In this document: one piece after another, positions 55,301 through 62,039 of the stretch
How positions within the stretch are numbered: position 1 is the stretch's first letter
How the letters are laid out: each line of letters starts with the position of its first letter
Assembly: GCA_937138395.1 (NCBI GenBank)
Contig: CAKZPB010000117.1
Coordinates: 1-64,000, forward strand
DNA length: 64,000 bases
Origin: an uncultured Pseudomonadota bacterium
GTDB taxonomy: Bacteria; Pseudomonadota; Gammaproteobacteria; Xanthomonadales; Wenzhouxiangellaceae
Direction of reading: 5' to 3'
Notes under the pieces: generated by a model
What the model was told of the DNA's origin: nothing
Databases searched by the model: none
Seen by the model: only the letters and a program-made list of their open reading frames with translations
Program-made: the position numbers and the translations under genes

Positions 55301-56320
55301 GGGTTCGAGTTCCGGCGCATCCTTGCTATTGACCTCGATCGTCAGGTCTTCCTTGTCTGATCGACCGTCCAGCTGCAGGGTCACCCCGGCCTGATCGGCG
55401 AGCCCCTGAAGCGAAAGCTGCGCATGGAAACGCAGTGGCTCACTCACAGTCCAGTCCAGCCAGACTTGACTCGAACTGCGCGCCTGGTCAAGTACATCCA
55501 GGTTCAAGCGTGCCTGCAGCTCTTCGCCAAGCATTGCCTGCAGTCGCATCAGTACACTGGAATCCTCGATCGTCAGGTAGGACCGCAGTGAAGACAAGCC
55601 ATCATCATCCAGCTTCAATTCAGCCTTGACCAGCCAAGGCGACGATACATCGCGGTCATCGATGCCAAGCGGTACACCATCATCGTCAACACGCGCGTGC
55701 TGAGAACCGGATTCAAGGGCCGAAAAGCGGATCCGCAGGCGATTGCCGAGGCGGTTCAGGTCGGCTTCAGGCACGTCCCAACTCAGCGCACGCTGATTGA
55801 AGGGAACAATGCGGACGCTGGACGAACGCAGCTTCAGGTCGCCCGCGGACAAGCCACGCTGCCAGCCATCGCGCACGGTTCCACCGCCCTCGATCTGCCA
55901 GCTCCAGCGACCCTGCTCGTCTTCCAGTAGCCCAAGATTCAAACCAAGGCCGATCAATTCGAAACTGTTGTAAGCCGGGCGCAGCAAGTTGTACAACTTC
56001 AACTCGAGCCGCGCACGGTCGACCTGCAGCATGGCATTTTCCGGTGTTCCAACCGTCAGGTTCGAAAGGTGAATCTGCGGCGACAAACGAGGCCACTGCG
56101 CCTCGACCCGGCTGATTTGAACCGGCTGATTCAGCGCATGACTGAGTATTCGCTCGAGCAGCGGCCGCGCATGATCGGCGTACGGCGCCAGCAGGCGGCC
56201 CAGGCTGACCAACACCGCCGAGGCAATAATGAACCAGAGCAGCAGTTTCCAAACCGTCCTTCGAAACAGGCGCAGGATACTGGACCAACGCGAAGATTCA
56301 GCCGCTGCAGCCTCGCTCAA
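52373..56320 (-). CDS. yhdP: YhdP-family AsmA-like envelope protein
   Basis: 1315 residues. One N-terminal membrane helix (about 22-44, LLLWFIIASAVLVSLGRLL) precedes a very long periplasmic beta-rich region of the DUF3971/AsmA-like type. It includes VQISRVEAQWPRLSPQIHLSNL near the start and DADIDIRGQTNLAERVYNQT-like sequence plus PIIGALTGGPIGAAAGVALEQL near the end. In E. coli YhdP, with TamB and YdbH, carries phospholipids across the periplasm to the outer membrane. The start is TTG at 56320, overlapping the rng stop as TTGA. Confidence 0.93.
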   Translation of the reverse strand: MSEAAAAESSRWSSILRLFRRTVWKLLLWFIIASAVLVSLGRLLAPYADHARPLLERILSHALNQPVQISRVEAQWPRLSPQIHLSNLTVGTPENAMLQVDRARLELKLYNLLRPAYNSFELIGLGLNLGLLEDEQGRWSWQIEGGGTVRDGWQRGLSAGDLKLRSSSVRIVPFNQRALSWDVPEADLNRLGNRLRIRFSALESGSQHARVDDDGVPLGIDDRDVSSPWLVKAELKLDDDGLSSLRSYLTIEDSSVLMRLQAMLGEELQARLNLDVLDQARSSSQVWLDWTVSEPLRFHAQLSLQGLADQAGVTLQLDGRSDKEDLTIEVNSKDAPELEPWIDQLVFSRQDGLTGVSLQRADLARLNALLSAFVKAEPLWPQRLEGVLEQFAVAWWPDGTPFLFRGQLDGFGVTAGSIPFNLGPLDLGLALHGDRYGVSVSGQPELQWAFLYDRPIAFESLDAELVLSTDSLEVRTLQVVNEAFDFKAQGQLLRPDPIAGFAGPFMDLTIDLGRMSSPRLNRWLPQRGLPSKTRNWLDQALLSIESGKALTTLHGWPQGWKQYTPPGAVHSLIDVQGLDLQYGQNWPRGEKLSGRVEFLSEQMLAEMESGTISGTTITAPSIEIPQLRRAQVELNLASDGATAEQLLGLVQSLPLEQARTALDLMHWQGAAEATARVMLPVKQIQDWQMNGQVRLDGVDFHIDEPGFAIEQLQAQVPFSRERIGPATLQGQAGQQSVELQLDAQIWPELDLSIQGEVPTAALLPLNWQAAAPEALAAITERIDGQSLWQFNIQRAATRHSQPPATDAMADTSERSPLMLSLQSKMTGTALSLPLPLSKPAEQEWPLHIELELQPALRAIRFGVMDVIDGQLQVEPDYWQLGLGFGGLPAKRPMAENFHIAGQIDALALGDWLELIADMTQSTDRLMLRSQGIDDDLTGWLDLDIGSWSLGQAELGAIEVALAREQNVWRLNFDGQSMRGSIQTPATPSALPAAVARFDYLHWPLGEPEQLLEEPRMVDPRSLPELQIAIEDLRWGNLPLGQLRVVSHARQEGLEIEQFSLGRAGLQLAGSGRWVASADELAYPFNTQARLRLTDDNFGRSLQQAGYQLALERGRALIELDGSWPGSPLDFSLTRLNGELDLLIDDGVIAEAQPGAGRLLGLVSLGSIPRRLRLDFSDVFGSGFGFDRVAGHFDLEAGLARTDDLSISAPAADIDIRGQTNLAERVYNQTMRVRPGLGSTLPIIGALTGGPIGAAAGVALEQLLNEPISGLSEIEYRVTGSWEDPLVETIGARGAPLVEADAAAGGEPERNLPESG

Positions 56321-57825
56321 AGCAGCACCACGTCAAACTGTTCCAGAGGGTACTGATCCTCAGGCTGAAAGCGGACTTCAGTGCCCAATTGTTCGGTCAG
56401 TTCAGCAATGGTGCGGGTATGTTCTTCTAGAATTTTTTCAACCACCGGACTGGCCGCCAGAACCCGAAGCTGGCCCGTCTCGAACTGTCGAACCGCACGC
56501 AGGATCTCGCGAAAGATTTCTGAGCAGATTGTCTCGATCGACTTCTGCCAGCCCCGACCATTGCAGCTCGAGCAGGGCTGACACAAGCGATGCTCCAGAC
56601 TTTCAGTCGTGCGCTTGCGCGTCATTTCCACCAGGCCCAATTCGGAAATAGTCGAAACCGAGGTGCGGGCCGGATCACGTGCCAGTGCCTGATTCAGCGT
56701 ACGCAGCACTTGGGCCTTATGGCCTTCATCATGCATATCGATAAAGTCGACAATGATGATGCCACCCAGATTGCGCAGGCGCAGCTGACGTGCCAGTGCC
56801 TGCGCTGCCTCCAGGTTGGTCTTGAATATTGTCTCGGAAAAATTGCGCACGCCGACATAGGCGCCGGTGTTGACGTCCACGGTAGTCATGGCCTCGGTCT
56901 GGTCAATAGCCAGATACCCGCCGGATTTCAACGACACGGTGCGACTCAACGCGCGTTCGATTTCGTCTTCGACGCCAAACAGATCAAACAAGGGCCCGGT
57001 GCCCTGGTAGCCTCCGATTCGATCGGACCATTCCTGGATAAACGTAGACACGAACTCGCGTGACCGGGACAGCGTGGTCGCATCGTCGATCCGCACACGA
57101 TCAATGCCTGCATTCATCCAGTCGCGCAGTGCGCGCAGCGGCAGCGACAGTTCTTCGTAGACACAGTCACCCGGTTCGGGCTGTTCCTGCATGCGACGCT
57201 CGATGCGTGCCCAGAGTCGACGCAGATAATCCAGGTCACGCGCCATTTCTTCTGTACCCACGCCCTCGGCATTGGTCCGGACGATCAAGCCGGTTGCAGG
57301 TTGATCGGCCAGAATCTGCTTGACCAGTCCACTCAAGCGATTTCGTTCGTCCTCGTCTTCGATGCGGAGCGAAATGCCGAGGCTGTTCTGGTCGCCTGGC
57401 AAATACACCAGGTAACGTGATGGCAGGCTGAGCTGAGTAGTCAAACGAGCACCCTTGCTGCCCAGCGGGTCCTTGATCACCTGGACCAGCAATTGCTGCC
57501 CCTGATGCAGCATGTCGGTAATCAGCGGAACCGGAGGTTCAGCAAGTGCTTCGCGGTCGGTCGAGGCATCGTCGTCGAGCACATCAAGCGGGGTGCGGGG
57601 CCGCGCAATTTCATTGGCGTGCAGAAACGCAGTCCGGTCCAATCCGATCTGAACAAATGCCGCCTGCATCCCGGGTAGCACGCGCTCGACCCTGCCCAGG
57701 TAGATATTGCCGACATAGCTGTTGTCATCGGCCCGCTCCAGATGCAGTTCCTGCAGCAGGCCATTTTCGACCAACGCCACGCGGCTTTCCGACGGCGTCA
57801 CGTTGATCAGCAGTTCATTACTCAC
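56317..57825 (-). CDS. rng: Ribonuclease G
   Basis: 502 residues (E. coli 489). An endoribonuclease for 16S rRNA 5' maturation and some mRNA turnover. It begins SNELLINVTPSESRVALVEN with an S1-like domain (NIYLGRVERVLPGMQAAFVQIGL, HANEI) and carries the catalytic DNase-I-like segment TEAMTTVDVNTGAYVGVRNF and IIIVDFIDMHDEGH. The zinc-link Cys motif is CQPCSSCNGRG. GTG 57825 is the start. A strong hairpin sits 16 nt upstream. Confidence 0.96.
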   Translation of the reverse strand: MSNELLINVTPSESRVALVENGLLQELHLERADDNSYVGNIYLGRVERVLPGMQAAFVQIGLDRTAFLHANEIARPRTPLDVLDDDASTDREALAEPPVPLITDMLHQGQQLLVQVIKDPLGSKGARLTTQLSLPSRYLVYLPGDQNSLGISLRIEDEDERNRLSGLVKQILADQPATGLIVRTNAEGVGTEEMARDLDYLRRLWARIERRMQEQPEPGDCVYEELSLPLRALRDWMNAGIDRVRIDDATTLSRSREFVSTFIQEWSDRIGGYQGTGPLFDLFGVEDEIERALSRTVSLKSGGYLAIDQTEAMTTVDVNTGAYVGVRNFSETIFKTNLEAAQALARQLRLRNLGGIIIVDFIDMHDEGHKAQVLRTLNQALARDPARTSVSTISELGLVEMTRKRTTESLEHRLCQPCSSCNGRGWQKSIETICSEIFREILRAVRQFETGQLRVLAASPVVEKILEEHTRTIAELTEQLGTEVRFQPEDQYPLEQFDVVLL

Positions 57826-57840
57826 GTGTTTTTCTCGTCG

Positions 57841-57859
57841 AGCCCGGGTTCGCCGGGCT
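57841..57859 (-). promoter_or_regulatory. Stem-loop in the rng leader
   Basis: AGCCCGG (57841-57847) pairs perfectly with CCGGGCT (57853-57859) around a GTTCG loop. It lies in the 172-nt gap between maf and rng, ending 15 nt before the rng GTG. It has no following U tract on the minus strand, so it is more likely a leader structure than a terminator. Role inferred only from position. Confidence 0.45.
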
Positions 57860-57997
57860 TCAATTCATAAAATGTTCAAAATCATACCATTGAAGCGCGT
57901 TTTTACAATGATGCGCAGCCCTCATTGCGGCTGCAAGACGAGTGCCTGCTCGATCTTGCGCGTGGCGCGAATCGATCAACCCATCATCGATCAACCG

Positions 57998-58582
57998 CTA
58001 GTCGATCAACCGCGCAGCACGCAGTTGTTGGGCGGTTTCAAACAGCGGTAATCCCATGACACCGCTGTAGCTTCCATGTATGAACTCGATCCAGGCCGAG
58101 GCTTGCCCCTGAATTGCGTACGCGCCGGCCTTGTCCATCGGTTCGCCGCTGGCCACGTAGCGTTCAATCCAGTGTTCGGGCAACTTCGCAAAGTGCACTT
58201 CCGTGATGCTGACGGCCGTCTTCATCGATTGGCAAGGCTCGATCAGGCAAACCGCAGTCATGACCCGATGCGATCGATTCGACAGGCGTCTCAGCATTTC
58301 GGCGGCCTGTGCTTGATCGGCAGGCTTGCCCAAACATTCCTTCTCCAGTACAACGACCGTATCGGAGCCAAGCACTGCGATGGCCTCGCCTGCCTCAGGC
58401 TGCGCTGAAACGATGGCCCTGGCCTTGGATTCGGCCATTCGGACCACGTAGTGTTCCGGTAGCTCGGTCGAATGAACACGCTCGTCAATATCGGCGGGTT
58501 GCACGGTAAATTCAGGCATCAGCAGCTTCAACAGCTCCGCCCGACGCGGAGAGGCAGAGGCCAGAATCAGGGATGCAATCAT
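57998..58582 (-). CDS. maf: Maf-family nucleoside triphosphate pyrophosphatase (YhdE-like)
   Basis: 194 residues from ATG 58582; an in-frame ATG at 58615, 3 nt after rlmH, would add 11. The Maf signature LILASASPRRAELLKLL is at the start, then DIDERVHS, ESKARAIV, VLGSDTVVVL and ASGEPMDKAGAYAIQG. YhdE-type Maf proteins hydrolyse dTTP/UTP and modified nucleotides to monophosphates. Neither candidate start has a good Shine-Dalgarno; I preferred the one matching family length. Confidence 0.93.
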   Translation of the reverse strand: MIASLILASASPRRAELLKLLMPEFTVQPADIDERVHSTELPEHYVVRMAESKARAIVSAQPEAGEAIAVLGSDTVVVLEKECLGKPADQAQAAEMLRRLSNRSHRVMTAVCLIEPCQSMKTAVSITEVHFAKLPEHWIERYVASGEPMDKAGAYAIQGQASAWIEFIHGSYSGVMGLPLFETAQQLRAARLID

Positions 58583-58618
58583 GGTCGATGCGGTGGAGGT
58601 CTGGTGCATGATCATTTG

Positions 58619-59080
58619 TCAGGCGCGATGATACGGGTGGCCCTGGGTCAAGCTCCAGGCACGGTAGAGTTGTTCAGCCAGAATGACGCGCACCAGCATG
58701 TGCGGCAGCGTCAGCGGGCCCAGTGACCAGTGCTGATCGACTTCGGCCAGCAGCGATGCATCCAGGCCATCGGCGCCGCCAATGAGGAAATTCACCGCCC
58801 GGCCATCCATCTGCCATGCCTCCAACTGCTTGGCCAACTGTTCGGTATTCCAGCGCTGGCCAGCACCATCCAGCGCAACCACGCGGGCTGGCTGCGGCAT
58901 GCGCTTGCGTAACAATTCGGCCTCAGCCTGCTGGATTTCTTTGGCATTGCCGCCCCTGCTGCTGTCCATTGCGATCAGCTTCAGCGGAAGATGCGGTGGC
59001 AAGCGTCGCTGGTAATCCTGCCAGCCCTGCTCGACCCAGCCGGGCATCTTACGACCGATGCAGACCAGGTTTAGATTCAC
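58619..59080 (-). CDS. rlmH: 23S rRNA pseudouridine1915 N3-methyltransferase RlmH
   Basis: 153 residues (E. coli 155), starting at GTG 59080. It methylates pseudouridine 1915 in helix 69 of 23S rRNA. SPOUT-fold marks: NFLIGGADGLDASLL (SAM knot), WSLGPLTLPHMLVRVILAEQ and the C-terminal LYRAWSLTQGHPYHR. It follows rsfS, the common rsfS-rlmH pairing. Confidence 0.96.
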   Translation of the reverse strand: MNLNLVCIGRKMPGWVEQGWQDYQRRLPPHLPLKLIAMDSSRGGNAKEIQQAEAELLRKRMPQPARVVALDGAGQRWNTEQLAKQLEAWQMDGRAVNFLIGGADGLDASLLAEVDQHWSLGPLTLPHMLVRVILAEQLYRAWSLTQGHPYHRA

Positions 59081-59141
59081 GCCGTGCGGCGCTTCGCTAG
59101 CATCAAGTGAACCATGACCATGTCACGTCGAAACGTTTGCT

Positions 59142-59528
59142 TCAACCAGCCGTGTCGCCGGTTTTGGATGCGCGCGACTCGGTCGAGGCATCCCACAATT
59201 TCTCCAGGTTGTAAAAGGCCCGGGTCTGCGGCAGCATCAAGTGCACCACTACGTCAACCAGGTCAACCAGTACCCACTCACCGCCCTGCTGGCCTTCAAT
59301 CCCGAGCGGCGGCGGCAAATTCATGGATTTGAGCTTCAGCGACAGGCGTTCAGCCATGGCCTTGATCTGCCGGCTGGACGTGCCGCTGGCCAGGATCATG
59401 AAATCGGCAAAGGTGTTGCGCTCGCGAAGATCGAATTGTTCAATATCCTGTGCCTTGGCGTCTTCGAGCACGGCGACGGCCAAGTCACGCAATCGGCTGG
59501 ATTCGATGTGTTGGTTTGTGGAACTCAA
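59142..59528 (-). CDS. rsfS: Ribosome silencing factor RsfS
   Basis: 128 residues. It binds ribosomal protein uL14 and blocks subunit joining under starvation. Family segments: DLRERNTFADFMILASGTSS, RQIKAMAERL, GGEWVLVDLVDVVVHLMLP and AFYNLEKLW. It is paired with rlmH downstream. The usual upstream neighbour nadD is not here; a glycosyltransferase pair lies upstream instead. Confidence 0.95.
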   Translation of the reverse strand: MSSTNQHIESSRLRDLAVAVLEDAKAQDIEQFDLRERNTFADFMILASGTSSRQIKAMAERLSLKLKSMNLPPPLGIEGQQGGEWVLVDLVDVVVHLMLPQTRAFYNLEKLWDASTESRASKTGDTAG

Positions 59529-59603
59529 TAGATTGGTCGATGTGATGTCAAAGCGCCATTTTACGCCGTTTTGGCCGATGAATACACCCGCTTGATCGAG
59601 CCA

Positions 59604-61232
59604 TCACGGATGGTCCATCACTTGGCTTCGGAAGACCACGCTCGAATCGTCCTCGAACCAGGGTGGGCCCAGTAGCTGCCGGGCCTGAGCGATACAGTTC
59701 GAAGGATCAGGCCGTGGGCGGGCATCGGGCAACAGCGAGTGTCGATGAAAAACAACAAAATCACCGGGTTGTATGTGCCGTTCAATATCGTCCAGAAATA
59801 CAAAATTGCGGAATTCGAACTGATGTGACACGACGCGATGCGCCGGGTGCGGAAACTCACCGTGAGTCCAGTCCATACACCGCCCGTTGAGCATGACAAT
59901 CCCGACTTTGCGCTGGTACAGCTGCTGGAAGATCACCAGCGGATTGAAATGAGCCTCGAACCACCAGCCGGCTTCAAACACGCGACCCGGCCCCTGTGCG
60001 TGGCCAATTTCCCGGTACGCCTGGGGCATCTCGATCGACGCAAAATGCTGTCGATAGACATTGCGCTGCTTGCGGTAGTCAAAGTGATACAACATGTGCT
60101 TGGCCCAGGCATTGGGCTGGGTCTTGATTTCGGGCAGCGGTCCGGTCGCGACCCAGGCGATCAGGACAATACCGATCAGCAGCTGGCGTGGCCACGCTGA
60201 GATCACTGAACGGGCCAGCGTATGCAGCCCGATGCTGATCAGCACGAACGCGAAAATTTGCAGCGGGACCGAATAGCGCGCCAGCACCAGGCCGTGGTGC
60301 AGCCAGGCTGCATTGGTCGCTGCAATCATGCCAAGAGAGCCCAGTGCAATCAGAAGCCAATACGCCAGGAACGGTGCGTCCCGCCGGGCCAGCTCTACAC
60401 CGCCCAAGACGGCCAAGCCAAGCGCCAACACGCCGACCAGATGACTGCCATGACCAATAAACAACTGCCAGGCAATCCAGAATGTCTGGGCCTGCACCTG
60501 GTCGGCGCCGGTCTTGACCTGCAGCGACGCCAGGTCATTCAGCACCGGCCAGGCCAACAGGGAAGCAGACAGCGCCATCAGCACGGCGCCGGCGATCACC
60601 ATGCGCCAGAACGAGATCCAGCCCTTGTCATGTCGCAGGTCCCACAAGCCGAAGCCGGCTGCCACGACCAGCGCCCAGCCCAACCACGCCAGCATCAGCG
60701 GATGCAACCAGGCCGAAGCCACACCGGTAATAACAAACGCAAGCAGCTGACCGAGACGACCCTGTGATCGAAACTGCCAAAGCGCGACCACGGCGATCGG
60801 CACAGTCAAGACCAGCAAGGCGTAGGGGCGTGCCTGCTGGCTGTAAAAAATCAGCAGCGCAGAAAAACTCAGCAGAAACGCCAGCACCAGCGACTCATCC
60901 GGTCTCAGCCAGTGGCGAAAACTCCAGGGCAACAACAAAACCGCAGCGACGCCCGCCATCAGAAAGGGCAACCCCATGCGCCATTCGTTCAGGCCGACAT
61001 GTACGGCCAGCGTCTTGAGCCAGAGCGCGATCGGGATGCTGTGATCAGCATGGCCGAACGTTTGAAACAACTCGCCAAAATCAAGCTGCATCATGGCGTG
61101 CAGTGCGTGCCACTCGTCGTCCATGACGATCAACTGTGAAAAATGCGCGAAGCGCAGCCAGACTGCGGCCATCGTGATCAGCATCAGCGCAAGCAACCCG
61201 ATGCGATGGTCCGCCGCCTTGCGATCGATCAT
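59604..61232 (-). CDS. GT-C type integral-membrane glycosyltransferase (GT39-like)
   Basis: 542 residues with about 10-12 hydrophobic helices up to about residue 365, then a soluble domain of about 175 residues. The first periplasmic loop has VMDDEWHALHAMM (about residues 35-47), the acidic pair expected of lipid-sugar-dependent GT-C enzymes such as ArnT and protein mannosyltransferases. It is probably active on the periplasmic face with a polyprenyl-phosphate sugar. It overlaps the GT2 gene stop by ATGA, so the two likely work together: GT2 makes the lipid-linked sugar and GT-C uses it. Acceptor unknown. Confidence 0.8.
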   Translation of the reverse strand: MIDRKAADHRIGLLALMLITMAAVWLRFAHFSQLIVMDDEWHALHAMMQLDFGELFQTFGHADHSIPIALWLKTLAVHVGLNEWRMGLPFLMAGVAAVLLLPWSFRHWLRPDESLVLAFLLSFSALLIFYSQQARPYALLVLTVPIAVVALWQFRSQGRLGQLLAFVITGVASAWLHPLMLAWLGWALVVAAGFGLWDLRHDKGWISFWRMVIAGAVLMALSASLLAWPVLNDLASLQVKTGADQVQAQTFWIAWQLFIGHGSHLVGVLALGLAVLGGVELARRDAPFLAYWLLIALGSLGMIAATNAAWLHHGLVLARYSVPLQIFAFVLISIGLHTLARSVISAWPRQLLIGIVLIAWVATGPLPEIKTQPNAWAKHMLYHFDYRKQRNVYRQHFASIEMPQAYREIGHAQGPGRVFEAGWWFEAHFNPLVIFQQLYQRKVGIVMLNGRCMDWTHGEFPHPAHRVVSHQFEFRNFVFLDDIERHIQPGDFVVFHRHSLLPDARPRPDPSNCIAQARQLLGPPWFEDDSSVVFRSQVMDHP

Positions 61233-61972
61233 GATCGAAACAAGCGCGTGCGATAAATACCCGTGCGTGCCAACAGGTGCTGACCGGCAATACTCAACAC
61301 GCCAAGGCCATAGCGCACGCTGCGCCGGAAATTGATGGATGAAGCTTCGGGAAAATACTTGGTTGGGCAGGTGATTTCGCCAATTCGGTGACCGCTGTAG
61401 ATAATCCGCGCCAGCATCTGATTGTCGAACACGAAATCATCGGAATCCGATTCGAAATCGATGGATCGCAACAGATCGGCCGAAAAAGCCCGGTAGCCGG
61501 TGTGGTACTCGGACAGCTTGGCGCCAGTACACAAGTTCTGGAACGCGGTCAGCAGGCGGTTGGCGATGTACTTGTAGGTTGGCATGCCGCCGTCCAGCGC
61601 ACCGCCACCGAGGATTCTGGAGCCGAGCACGGCATGAAACTGCCCGGAAGCCACCAATCCAGCCATTGCAGGAATCAGCTTGGGGGTGTACTGGTAATCC
61701 GGATGCAGCATGATGACGATATCAGCACCCAGGTCCAGCGCTTTTCGATAGCAGGTCTTCTGGTTGCCGCCATAGCCACGATTGCGATCATGCACGAGCA
61801 CATGCCGGATGCCGAGCTCCCGAGCCAATGCAGCCGTTCGGTCCGAACTGGCATCATCGACCAGTACGATGTCATCCACGATGCGCTCAGGGATCTCGGC
61901 CAGCGTTGCTGCCAGCGTTTTCGCTGCGTTGTAGGCCGGCAGCACGACCACGACGTTCTGGTTCTCGATCAC
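61229..61972 (-). CDS. Family 2 glycosyltransferase, polyprenyl-phosphate sugar transferase-like
   Basis: 247 residues, GTG start at 61972. A GT-A fold with VVVVLPAYNAAKTLAATL, DIVLVDDASSDRT and DRNRGYGGNQKTCYRKAL. At the place where dolichyl-phosphate mannose synthases have a DxD-type site it reads IVIMLHPDYQYTP. Later conserved parts are LGSRILGGGALDGGMPTYKY, EYHTGYRAFS and ITCPTKYFPEASSI. No C-terminal membrane helices are evident. Coupled to the downstream GT-C gene. Donor and acceptor cannot be told from sequence. Confidence 0.85.
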   Translation of the reverse strand: MIENQNVVVVLPAYNAAKTLAATLAEIPERIVDDIVLVDDASSDRTAALARELGIRHVLVHDRNRGYGGNQKTCYRKALDLGADIVIMLHPDYQYTPKLIPAMAGLVASGQFHAVLGSRILGGGALDGGMPTYKYIANRLLTAFQNLCTGAKLSEYHTGYRAFSADLLRSIDFESDSDDFVFDNQMLARIIYSGHRIGEITCPTKYFPEASSINFRRSVRYGLGVLSIAGQHLLARTGIYRTRLFRS

Positions 61973-62039
61973 GCTGTAATTTTACCGCCGCAATGACCTG
62001 CAGGGGCGGCAGGTCATTGGTGGATCTGTCAGGCGCTGC

